A stretch of DNA of 64,000 nt from Poecilobothrus nobilitatus (lineage: Eukaryota > Arthropoda > Insecta > Diptera > Dolichopodidae). Position numbers and translations under genes: made by a program. Every line of letters begins with the position of its first letter. Positions within the stretch are counted from its first letter, which is position 1. The stretch is from assembly GCA_947095535.1 (NCBI GenBank), contig OX352773.1:212556093-212620092 (forward strand), read 5' to 3'. The notes under the pieces were generated by a model. It was not told where the DNA came from, did no database searches, and worked only from the letters and a program-made list of their open reading frames with translations. This document shows positions 53,501 through 63,140 of this stretch, in pieces.

Positions 53501-53776
53501 TCCAAACTTTTATACAAACATGCTTGTACATGAATAAACACGTTTAGCGGGGATTTGGTTGAGCGATGACATCATTAAAGGGGTCAAATAGCCCTTCAAA
53601 GTTCAAATTATATTTTTTATTATATCTTTCTAACTAACTAACTTATGGAGAATATTTTATGCTCATCTGTAAGATCTAAAGATGAGCTTTCTAAAATTAT
53701 GATTGAAATTATGATGAGCTTTATAAATTATGATTGAAAGATATCCTATAGTTTTGGGACAAAGTTCAAAAAAGCC
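50583..53776. other. AT-rich non-coding sequence
   Basis: It holds the possible third Helentron-like fragment at 52140-52345. A stretch near 53460-53700 (GATCCCGTGTCGGATAAATT, GGGGTCAAATAGCCCTTC) is less AT-rich and may belong to the inverted-repeat unit at 53777. A roughly 36-bp local duplication around ATTATGATTGAAA lies at about 53690-53750. Confidence 0.5.
52140..52345 (-). mobile_element. Possible third Helentron-like fragment
   Basis: On the minus strand the order is GATTTTTGTCTGCTTGTTTT, GTGTACACGTATACAGCCCA, AATGGCTATAAAATTTGACG. A GTCTGTTTGT-like tract near a conserved segment resembles the head of other Helentron-like repeats, but it does not align with families C or D. No terminus is visible. 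The 60-codon forward open stretch here is not gene-like. Confidence 0.3.
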
Positions 53777-54067
53777 AAAAACTCATTTTTTCGGTTCCAT
53801 TTATTTTCTAATTACTACAAAAATCGCTTACATAACTGTACTTTTTTTAGGGGTCTATTTAAATTTTTTATTTTTGGGGGTCTATTCCAAACTTTTTTGT
53901 TCTTAACTTAACTTAAAAACCCAAGCAGCTAGGAAATTAGTTGAACCCATTTTGGAGAGGGTAAAAGAATAGCTAATTTTTCCGAATTAAAAAAAGTACC
54001 GTTATCGAGATTCTAGACGATTTTTGTAGTAATGGGAAAATAAATGGAACTGAAAAAATAAGTTTTT
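53777..54067. repeat. Long inverted repeat with arms of about 75 bp
   Basis: The left arm, about 53777-53850 (for example GGTTCCATTTATTTTC, ATTACTACAAAAATCG), is matched in reverse complement by about 53990-54067 (CGATTTTTGTAGTAAT, GAAAATAAATGGAAC). In the best 50 bases roughly nine in ten positions pair. The loop is about 140 bases. It could be a MITE, a fold-back element or a hairpin RNA source. Confidence 0.8.
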
Positions 54068-54334
54068 AACGACAAAGAACACAAGAAGTTTCATATGGTT
54101 TTTTTTCGCGAAGTAAATGACGAAAAAATCATATGCAAGTTCTGTTTACAAGTTCTGCAACAAGTTCTGATTTCACAATCAGTATATATTTAATTTTTAA
54201 AATTTATTTGTTTTTAATTGTTTTTAGAATGGATAAAAAAGAATTGGCAATAAAGATGTGCATCGTAACTTTAGTTAGATTGAATTGTTTAAAAGTAATT
54301 AAAAAAAAATCGAAAATTGAAGCCAAGCCAAATA

Positions 54335-55111
54335 AAACAAGGCGAAATTATAAACCAACGGGTTTTAAAAGCACTCATTTCCAAAAGATAATACAAACTG
54401 TTTAGAATTGTGACTTGCACCAAAATTTGAAAATTTCATATAAGAAAAAATGGTTTGTTTGCAATTTTGATGGGGTGTAAATCCGGAATTCTATATAACT
54501 AAGCAAAACCGTTAACACACATAAAAATATATTCCTCAAGCTTTAATTTTTATATCTTGCCAAAGAAAAATTTGTACAGGTGTCTAAGTTACAGGTGTAT
54601 AAAAATAGCAAATTTTCTTAAACAGGGGGTGGTACAAAACAAATTTCTGAGGACACTTATACTAATTGTAAAAGTTCTTCTTACCTTAAATTTTCAAAAC
54701 GCTATTTAAAAGCGTGCCGGAGTTATGAAGGTGGATCATGCAAAATTTTAATTATTAATTTAATTTAATTTTCTCATAACGGAAATTTAAATACTAAATT
54801 TAAAATCATATAATTTTGATATTGATTTAGAATGGTAAAGAAAATTTCAGATTGAAGAAACGTTAAGCAAAACATAAGATATACGCATTTAAAAATACGG
54901 CTTTTTCAAAGTTAGACGGGCTGTAGCTCCGTAATGGATGGGGCTACATCAAAAAATTCTTCTACAACCTTAATATTTTTTATGAGACCTACCCATGCTT
55001 AAAAAATGTTTTCTCCATCTTCAACGGTGTAGAAGTTTTGTAAACCAACGAACGGACGAACAGAGTGAAACTAAATGCCACATTTTTTCAAAATTTTTTT
55101 GGAAATGTGCT
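54335..55111 (-). mobile_element. Helentron-like element, copy D4
   Basis: It runs from AAACAAGG and CCAACGGGTTTTAAAAGCAC (right end) to the GGACGAACAGAGTGAAACTA block and GGAAATGTGCT (left end). It has one interior unit and a degraded microsatellite. The 90-codon open stretch at 54133-54405 overlaps its edge and has no family features. Confidence 0.7.
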
Positions 55112-55230
55112 AAAAACAGAAAGTTGAAACCAAAAAAAAAAAAAAGGTATAATCAATAAGACCTGAAATAAATACGGCTACTTCACAATTAATACACAAT
55201 TTTTAGTACATTTCTCTGCCACATAAATGT

Positions 55231-55260
55231 GAACAGGAAATTACACAGCATTTCCTGTTC
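55231..55260. repeat. Perfect 11-bp palindrome at the edge of a SINE
   Basis: GAACAGGAAAT (55231-55241) and ATTTCCTGTTC (55250-55260) are exact inverse complements around an 8-base loop. The right arm runs into the tail of the family B SINE. Confidence 0.85.
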
Positions 55261-55372
55261 AGGCGTGGCTGTAAATATCGTAAGGGAGAATAATTCTTAC
55301 GACTTGTGTGGGATTCGAAACCACGCTCCCTCGGTGTTTACAGCGTTATACCCACTAGGCCACCGAAGCTCC
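55259..55372 (-). mobile_element. tRNA-derived SINE, family B, well preserved
   Basis: On the minus strand: GGAGCTTCGGTGGCCTAGTG (A box), TTTCGAATCCC (B box, one change), GTCGTAAGAATTATTCTCCC, TTACGATATT and the tail ACAGCCACGCCTGA. The head is nearly the same as in family A, showing the two families are related. A perfect palindrome overlaps its tail end (55231-55260). Confidence 0.8.
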
Positions 55373-57218
55373 TAAATTAATATTATGTATTTGTATTTAT
55401 ATATTTGCATTAATATTTTAAAATTTCGGACTTCTCAATTAGCAATTTTTTTCGTAAATAAATTTGTCGATTAAACGCATTGCCATATCTTTTTACGAAG
55501 ACTTTAACTGAAATTTTTTCCGTTTATATGACACATGCCTTTTCGTGCAGTTTTTTGACATTTTTATAGTCTGTTTTAGTTACAATATATTTACATATAA
55601 TACTAGAATTTTTACTTGCCTCGTTACGTCTATTTTTAGGGCTTTAACTTAATTTAAGAATCTATATTTTTGTTAGCTAAGCTTAACTGCTAAATATAAA
55701 AATTGTATAACAGTAGTCATAATTTCTCCATAAAACATTCTTTTTATGACTTAACATCTTATTGAAAGTAAACGACTCTATTCTATGACTCCGCAATATT
55801 TCATTATCATAAGTTTTATTTAGCCCATTTTTTTATTTAGGCGATTTTACTATATACCTATACTCTATTTGATATAATAGGTGTTGTTCTTTTCATTCGG
55901 ATTAAAGTCTGGGTCGGCAGTTTAATATGAAAATAAATATTTACCTGATTTCTTATTCAAGTTTCAAATATTTAGCAATAGTATTGCGAAGTGGCACTTA
56001 CGTGATTTGTTTTATTTTTTTAATGTTCCTAGCTATTCAGATATAAATGCATGGTGCGCTATCTATTGTGAAATAAATATTTATATGCACATTATAAGTA
56101 TCTACCAAATATTATGTTTCTTTATGGATATTAAATATTTATTTTTTTAAGAGAAGCCATCTTTTAAGTGATATTTTATGTTAAAATAAATTTCTTATTT
56201 ATACTGTGATTTCAGATCTTGACTTTAAATTAATTCCGAATTCAAAGCACACTTTTATCAGTCCACTCGAAAATGATATTTTGCTTCAAATCAATTTTAA
56301 TTCGACGGCTTTACTTTGACAAGTAAATTTAAACAAAATAAATTTCAATTCAATTAATTAAACCGACTCCAAGTCTATCGAAGTTTTCATCAGCTTTAAG
56401 TACACTATAAGCATGCTTTAAACTCCGATAAAAATGACATAATTATCAAAAACAACACTGAATTTTAATTGCGTTACTTTCAGCTTTCTGTTGTTACTAA
56501 AAACTAATTAAACAGAAACAATTGCAAACGTTTTCGCTACAAATTTATTAATTTCGTTAATTATGCTTTTATTAATTTAAATTTCAAATACAACGTGTAT
56601 ATGAACATGAAGAAGAAAAAGCATAAAGTGCAGCTAAGACTTAATATTAAAAATTTTATGGCGGCAAAAATTTAAATCAAAATATGAGAGTAATTCCAGA
56701 AAATTTAAATTATTTTAGCTTGAAAATTTTAAACCGGAAAATCAAGTTGAAAGAACTACAAAAAGAAAAGTTAAGTGTCTTTTCACTGTTATATAAACAC
56801 AACTAAATATAAGGTTTCCCCCATAAATTTGAAATTGGGCCAAATAAATCTTTAAAAATGTACAAATAAGTTTTTATCTGATGTACATTTTTAGGCTGGC
56901 TTTATAAAAGAACAAGTATAATATTTAAAATTCTATAGAATATACATTCTACAAAATTAGGCCTTCCCAATTTCACTTAGTTAGTTTTAAAATTAATTAG
57001 TTTATTAGTTTTAAAATAATAACACAAAAAGTAAATTTTATAGTAATGAAATGTAAACACGCTTAATATTGTAAGGGTATCTTTATAAAAAAAAAATAAA
57101 AATAAATTTTAGCAGAATTAATAATTTATTACAATATTATTTTTCGAAGTACATACATATATAAGTATACATATATGTACATATGTTAATATAAATATGA
57201 GTACATTTTGTACATATA
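55373..57218. other. AT-rich sequence downstream of ATP synthase subunit g
   Basis: No open frame, RNA or named repeat is recognised. It follows the 3' end of the gene, on the minus strand. Confidence 0.5.
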
Positions 57219-57224
57219 TTTATT
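57219..57224 (-). terminator. Polyadenylation signal of ATP synthase subunit g
   Basis: On the minus strand AATAAA lies 27 bases past the TAA stop, after an A-rich 3' UTR. This is a normal spacing for a short 3' UTR. In sequence this AT-rich the hexamer is common, so position relative to the CDS is the main support. Confidence 0.6.
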
Positions 57225-57250
57225 AAACAATTTTTTTTATTTTTTTTATT

Positions 57251-57541
57251 TTAGACATTATAACCGACTAAATGACGTTTTCCTATACATTCACCGAAAT
57301 AAAACCAAAAAATTACTTCAAGTGTAATAAGAGTATTAACAGTAGCTTCTCCTACAGTTACACACTTCCAATTACCAGCTGCTCCTGCTGATATTATATT
57401 TTTAGCATTTTCAACTATACATGCTATTTCATTTGGTTTAGGTGGTATCAATTCAACTAATGCATACTTCTGAAACACTTCCAACTTTGGTCGAGCTTGT
57501 ACTATTAGTTTGTCCACTAAACTCTTAATTTTTGCTGCCAT
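57251..57541 (-). CDS. ATPsynG: Mitochondrial F1Fo ATP synthase subunit g
   Basis: A 96-residue protein of the ATP synthase subunit g family (the usual insect length is about 99-100). Subunit g is a small inner-membrane protein of the Fo sector; with subunit e it supports dimerisation of the ATP synthase and cristae shape, and it is not catalytic. The N-terminal half shows the family pattern ARPKL (residues 16-20), then QKYALVELIPPKP (24-36). The C-terminal half holds one membrane helix, about residues 68-87 (NTLITLEVIFWFYFGECIG), with the GxxxG motif at G83-G87 typical of this subunit, and ends KRHLVGYNV. The start is supported by an in-frame TAG 24 bases upstream and a good context (AAAATGG). 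The stop is TAA at 57251-57253. The coding part is uninterrupted. It is the only intact conserved gene in the window. A retrocopy is possible but unlikely given the predicted 5' UTR intron. The symbol follows fly usage. Confidence 0.95.
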   Translation of the reverse strand: MAAKIKSLVDKLIVQARPKLEVFQKYALVELIPPKPNEIACIVENAKNIISAGAAGNWKCVTVGEATVNTLITLEVIFWFYFGECIGKRHLVGYNV

Positions 57542-57573
57542 TTTCTGTTGATTCTTGTAATTCTAAATCTGCT

Positions 57574-57655
57574 CTAGATATTAATATAAAAAGAAAAAAA
57601 AAAAAAAATTAGAAAACAAATAACTAAATAAGAGATTTTTTGATTTAGTACTTAC
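57574..57655 (-). other. Predicted 5' UTR intron of the ATP synthase subunit g gene
   Basis: Read on the minus strand, a consensus donor GTAAGT (57655-57650) is followed 82 bases later by an acceptor ending TATCTAG at 57574. A long T-run with one C and a branch-like TTAATAT lie just before the acceptor. The length is typical of short insect introns. It lies 32 bases upstream of the start codon, so it would interrupt the 5' UTR only. This is a prediction from splice signals; no transcript is available. Confidence 0.75.
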
Positions 57656-57710
57656 ATAAAGATTTCGATGTTATGGTAATAAAACAATTCAAAACAAATG
57701 TCAGATTTTA
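57656..57710 (-). other. Predicted 5' UTR exon 1 of ATP synthase subunit g
   Basis: The sequence upstream of the donor on the minus strand contains no ATG, so it would not compete with the annotated start. It is less extremely AT-rich than its surroundings. Only the donor-side boundary (57656) is supported; the transcription start is not visible, and 57710 is a nominal limit. No convincing TATA box or initiator could be assigned. Confidence 0.4.
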
Positions 57711-58896
57711 AAATATTTTAAATGATTTAAAAAAAAAAAAAATTTTTTTTCAATGCCTACCATAAATTTAAATCTTTTTTTTTTTTCAGTATTAAATATA
57801 AATTAATAGTTTTTTAATGTTTTAATATGGATTACATTTAGGTCTAGAATTTGTAATTTGATTGAATAATCTTAGTATGTATTAGTAGTATAGTTAAGGT
57901 ATTACTAGGATTCTTTAAAAAAAAATTACAAAAATTCTTGTAGATCAAAAAATTAAAATTGTGGATCAATTAGTTCCATTTATGTTCTTTTTTAGTAAAT
58001 ACTTTTATTTATTCTAAATTATTCTTATTATCAACAAAACGATAAATTTCAATAGATTTACTAATTAATGTACCCTTTGAAACATCTTTTTAGAATTATT
58101 TGTTGACGCCAAATTTAACAGAACATTTTATGACTCCATGGAATATTCAGTTTATATTGAAATCATTTTTATAAACTTTGCACCATTTTCTAAATATTTA
58201 AATCACAACATGTAGTAAAGTCATATTAAAATTATAACGACCCGTTATAGAATTTATTTGAAATTTTAAAACACTTTAAATCGATTTATTTATACAGGAT
58301 GTGTTCTGTAATTGGGGAAGAATATTGAAATATATATTAGAGAAGATGAAGAACAAGGAATGGGATACACTTCAATCTTTACAGTATAGCGATAGATCTT
58401 ATTGATATGGGTGACTATACCATTCATCATTAAAATTTGAAAAGTTTCATAATATTTATTAATATTTTCAAAAGTTAAATACTATTAACTTTCACTATAG
58501 ATTAGCCAAATTTAAACTATATATTGAAAAAATGTGGTAAGATATCATCGTAATTAGGGGAGTATTTTTTTTTTTTTCGGAAAAATAATTTTAAAAATAT
58601 TATCTTATATTGTTTCAAGAGCTTTTCAAGAGCTGTTGATTATGTAATAATTGAATATTCATATTCATTATTTCACATCCTTGAATTTTATTTTTGTTTT
58701 TTAAATAACAGAAAGTTTAAATATGTCCTTGTATTTTACATGAAATAAACATTTAGACAAAATAATTTCGCCTTAAGAGTGAACGATTTTTATATGATGA
58801 TTTTTTTATAAATGTTTATGCTCATTTTGGTCTACATTATCATATATTCTATTACTTCCTAACTAACGACAGGTGAACAGACATCCTTTATAATAA
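57711..58896. other. AT-rich sequence upstream of ATP synthase subunit g
   Basis: This should contain the promoter of the minus-strand gene near 57700-57900, but no TATA box or other element can be fixed in such AT-rich DNA. No other feature is seen before element C2. Confidence 0.4.
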
Positions 58897-60401
58897 AACG
58901 AGGAAGAGTGCAGTAGAGTAGACTGTGTCAACTCTGGGATACCCGTATGAACGTAATATATCCTATTATAAAACTTGATCATCTTTTAAAAACATTCAGA
59001 TGTTTTAGTACCAAACTACAGAGATATATTTATGTAAATTGTGAAGTTGTATGACAGCTACCCGAATCTATTGCACCTAGCTTCATTAAGTTCCAAGAAA
59101 TGCAAGAAGCCTAAACCGGCTGCAATAGATCAATCAAATTTTACAAAAGTTTTTGGCATGCAACTCGACACTTTTTCACTAAATTTCAGATAGCTAGATT
59201 CAATAGACACTGAGTTATTTTCATTTAAAAAGAGAAGTTGTATGGCAACTACTCGAACCCGGCGACCGAAAATGCTGGAGTTAAATAGCAAAACTAACAA
59301 TTTTGCAAAAGTGACGTAAAAAAAATATCAGCCTCTTAGCTCCTTTATTTTTTGAGTTATCGTGCGGACAGACACTGAGTTATTTTCATTTAAAAAGAGA
59401 AGTTGTACGGCAGCTACTCGAACCCGTTGCACCACCGCAACCAAATTTTGCAGAAGCTGTTGCCATAAAACTTGATCATCATTTGCAAAATTTCAGATAC
59501 CTAGATTGGATAGACACTGGGTTATTTCGATTTAAAGAAAGAAGTTGTATGGCAGTTACTAGAACCCGGCGGCCGAAAATGCTGGAGTTAAATAGCAAAA
59601 CTAACAATTTTGCAAAAGTGACGTATACAAAATGTCAGCCTTCTAGCTCCTTTATATTTTGAGTTATCGTGCGGACGGACACTGAGTTATTTTCATTTAA
59701 AAAGAGATTTTGTATGGCAGCTACCCGAACCCGTCACACCAGCACAACCAAATTTTGCAGAAGTTGTTGCCATAAAACTTGATCATCATTTGCAAGATTT
59801 CAGACGCCTAGCTTTATTAACTTCCAAGAGGTGCAAGAAGCCTGAACCGGATGCTCTAGACCAACCAAATTTTACAAAAGTTGTTGGCATGTAACTCGAC
59901 ACCCCTTTACTAAATTTCAGATTCCTAGCTTAAATAAACACTGAGTTATTCTCATTTAAACGGAGAAGTTGTATGGCAGCTACCCGAACCCGTCGCACCA
60001 ACACAACCAAATTTTACAGAAGGTGTTGCCATAAAACTTGATCATCATTTGCAAAATTTCAAAACCCTAGCTTGAATAGATACTGAGTTATTTTTATATA
60101 AAGAAAGAAGTTGTATGGCAGCTACTCGAACCCGCCGACCGAAAATGTTGGATTTAAATAGCAAAACTAACAATTTTGCAAAAGTGACGTAAAAAAAATT
60201 TCAGCCTCCTAGCTCCTTTATTTTTTGAGTTATCGTGCGGACGGACGGACGGACGGACGGACGTACATGGCTTAATCGACTCAGAATTCGATTCTGAGCC
60301 GATCCATACCTTTGACACTATATCTAGCTCGGCTCCTTTAAGGTGTCACAAACGTAATGGCAAATTTATTATACCCTTGAACATAGTTCATACGGGTATA
60401 A
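58897..60401 (-). mobile_element. DINE-1/Helentron-like element, copy C2 (inverted)
   Basis: A near full-length inverse copy of C1. It begins AACGAGGAAGAGTGCAG and ends CATACGGGTATAA, with both subterminal repeats and the GACG microsatellite (about 60238-60262). It contains fewer central modules (CGAACCCG landmarks near 59255, 59418, 59726, 59986 and 60127) and so is about 750 bp shorter than C1. No target duplication is seen. It lies directly next to the unrecognised coding-like segment at 60432-60737. Confidence 0.8.
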
Positions 60402-60431
60402 ATATATATTTATTCATATATTAAATCATTT

Positions 60432-60737
60432 TCATAAAATAAGGCGTACTTTTTCATTAACAATTATTTTTAAACTAAGAAATTGAGCCCTCTGTTTTTT
60501 TTGTTTTCTTAATATTCCACTTTTATTTGGGAAAACTTTAAAAAAATAGTCTTTTAGTCTTGGGAGTAATTTTCTTACTAATATTTTTCGTTGAGGAGAG
60601 ATACTTTTAGCAGTATTCACCATTTAATTTAAAATTTTATTATAATCAGTTATGGTAGCAGAATAATCAAAATGATCCAATCCGTCTAATAGTTCCCTAT
60701 TTTCTGTTTGCAAACCATCCCATTTTTCTACATACGT
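60432..60737 (-). pseudogene. Coding-like segment with an in-frame stop, unrecognised
   Basis: On the minus strand one frame reads 34 codons from about 60737 (TYVEKWDGLQTENRELLDGL..., ending ITDYNKILN), then a single TAA (60624-60626), then at once ATG and 63 more codons (MVNTAKSISPQRKILVRKLL..., stop at 60432). Both parts have protein-like composition, acidic and then basic, unlike the surrounding AT noise, and share one frame, as in a pseudogene with one nonsense change or an unspliced exon. A TAG near 60729 could be a splice acceptor. The 3' side abuts a Helentron-like element at 60401, which may have truncated it. I do not recognise the family, and the shared frame could be chance. Confidence 0.35.
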
Positions 60738-61949
60738 TTACTTTTAAAAAGCAAATAATTATTTAAAACAAATGAATGTATAATTTGCACAAAACAAAAC
60801 CAAATATATTTATATTAATTATTTCCGTACATGGAAACCCTTTAATTTGAATTTAAAAATTTTTCAAATTACGTATCTACTCTTAATTCCAAATTAGTAA
60901 ATAATTTATTTATCTTTACAATTTTTTATCCATTGAAACCATTAATTAGTTTTATATTATTATTTATAACAGGGTCGTCATGGTAGATTTAAATTTTATA
61001 AATATTTTCATAATTTTTTTTTTTTTTCACATTTTCTCACTGGTTTAAATTCTAATTATCCACTAATTAGTTGCTAGTTGTTAGCAATCAACAAAAAAAA
61101 ATTTTTATTAAATTTTTTTCAATATTTTACAGTTCAATAATTAGAGAAAATTCTGGGAAAAATAAATTTCATATCATTTTTAAGTTATATTATGGGGGAT
61201 ACGGAGATTATATTGTACTCTTACGTATAATGTATGATCATATAAACTGCCATAAACCATAATTTTCTGTAATAAATTTTTTTTTTTTTTTAAATTAAAG
61301 TTTTTTTTATATTTATTACAACTTAAAATACAAAATTTTTCGTATATATACATAAATATAATATATACATATATAAATTGCAAAGACCAAACATGACAAT
61401 GTTGGTAAAATTGAAACCAAAATAATGTTTAATTGTGGGTTTACATCATAGAATGCAACATACAGAAAACTATTAAATAATAATAATATAAAATATAGAA
61501 ATTATATTTAAATGTTAAAAAGAATATAAATTACAGTGTCAGTAAAAAAAATTTAGATAAGGTATCTTAAAATTTTTGTAGTCTTTAAAAAATGTTAAAA
61601 ACTTTTAGAAATATTATCTGATGTCTCGAAATTCGAAAGCATAAAAGTTGTAGTTTTATAATAATTATGTTTCTAGAAGATTAGGACAATAAATATGGCT
61701 GAAATTGTTGTACCTTTTGAAACTTTTATGTATCTTGAAAAGTTTAGAACTTTAAATAGTTTGTATATCGCCTTAAAATATATGTTAACCAATATTAATG
61801 AAGAAATAATTAAAAAAAATTGAGAAGTTGAAATAAATTTCTGTTATTTTTTAGATTTACTAAAAATGATTAACCTAAATTATTTCACAACCGAAAATAT
61901 TTACAAGGTTTTTTTTAGAATTATGATAAATAAAACGGTGTCATAAAAT
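60738..61949. other. AT-rich non-coding sequence
   Basis: Stop-dense. The opposite overlapping open stretches at 61071 and 61180 have low-complexity composition and no family features. Confidence 0.5.
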
Positions 61950-62340
61950 TTATTTTTCGATCTGACTAATGATGGAGCGAGTAAGTCGCCGATCTAGTGG
62001 GAGGTTAGTGGCAATCACCACAGGTCACTGGCCAGTAGGCACGTATTCAGCCAAATTAGGAATACCCCAAAACACCTCCTGCAGGAGTTGCAAAAAAGCA
62101 AACGAAAGTGAGAACCTGGAGCACTTTCTTTGCAGATGTCTGGCCCTAGTTAGAGCCAGAGTTCTCTCATTTGGCACACTTTTCTACCACTACCTCAGCC
62201 AGCTCTCTGAACACAAAATCAATGAACTGATTTCGTATCTGAATTCCTCATGTTGGATATAAAATCGTAAACAATCTTAAAACACAGGTCACGTAAGTGC
62301 AGTAGTACCAAAATGGCGCAATCTTGTGCTAATTGAGGCC
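61950..62340 (+). pseudogene. Non-LTR retrotransposon (LINE) ORF2 C-terminal remnant
   Basis: An open stretch at 61969-62262 (97 codons from the first ATG) carries the tail found after the RNase H domain of insect LINEs of the Jockey/LOA/R1/I type: VAITTGHWPVGTYSAKLGIP, then a zinc-knuckle-like CRSCKKANESENLEHFLCRC (two Cys, a His, then two Cys), and LISYLNSSCWI before the stop. The reverse transcriptase and the rest of RNase H are missing upstream, so this is a 5'-truncated copy and not a host gene. The base composition is visibly more balanced than the flanks, as expected for recent arrival. The following 100 bases would be its 3' UTR. Clade assignment within these LINEs is uncertain. Confidence 0.8.
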
Positions 62341-62361
62341 TTCACACAGCATCGTGAAGGT

Positions 62362-62602
62362 CACTGCTCTACCTACCTAGATAAGTCGTCAATCTTTCAG
62401 ACAAAAGATCTCGGGTTCAAACTAATGTTAGATCAAAATATTAAATAAAATATTATTTAATGTAAAGAAAAATATAAATAATATATAATTATAATCTAAT
62501 ACTTGTACCGATGGTCTAAATCATAGCAGAAGAAAACCCTAAAATTTCCCCAGTTATTTATAAAATACTTAACTAGGAAAATAAAATGATAAATAAATAA
62601 AG
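62362..62602 (+). mobile_element. Possible diverged tRNA-type SINE after the LINE fragment
   Basis: A tRNA-like segment ends in AAGATCTCGGGTTCAAAC (B-box-like, 62408-62421). It is followed by ACCGATGGTCTAAATCAT, which resembles the GCCGATGGTT body block of family A, and by an (AAAT)n tail at 62589-62600. No clear A box or target duplication was seen. It may be the tail of the LINE copy just upstream instead. Confidence 0.4.
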
Positions 62603-62789
62603 ATTATATTTTCCCGTTTTAATGAAAGTGGTATATATAAATATTAGGCGGAAAACTCTTGAAGTCACAATTCGTTATTTTACTTTTCTTTAAGTAGGAA
62701 CTATTTTGCTCGTTTTTAAATGAGAACTCATTATATATTGCTAGTATCTTCTATATTTAAATGTTTATAACCATACCCGTTCTTTATAC

Positions 62790-63140
62790 CAGTTCTATGG
62801 AAATAATTTTTGTGAAGTTTGGTTGCTCTACTGCAATAGATTCAGATTGACTGTCATACTTTGACACTTAATTAATTTTGACATTTGAAATTTTCTAAAA
62901 GATATGAAATTTTAATACAACAACTTTTGTGATTTTGGTTGATTTGGGGCAATGGTGTTTCGACTAGCTGTCATACAACTTCAAAATTCATATAAATATA
63001 TTATGTTTTCCGGTAGTTAATTAAGTAAAACATCTGAAATTTTGTAAAATATAATCAAGTTTTATAGAAATATAATATGTTATGTTCGTACGGTTATCAT
63101 ACAGAGATGACATATTCTACTATACACTGTTCCTCGTTTT
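62790..63140 (+). mobile_element. Decayed C-family fragment, copy C6
   Basis: It shows CGACTAGCTGTCATACAACT, ATGTTCGTACGGTTATCAT and the right-end block CTACTATACACTGTTCCTCG, which match the last part of C1 with many changes. The left half with the microsatellite is missing. Confidence 0.55.

Noticed and set aside
54133..54405. 90-codon open stretch as a gene
   Set aside because: It crosses the border of the D4 element, is lysine/isoleucine-rich and has no recognisable domain.
57251..57541. ATP synthase subunit g as a processed retrocopy
   Set aside because: An A-rich stretch follows the stop, but a proper AATAAA comes after it, the frame is intact and a spliceable intron lies just upstream of the ATG.
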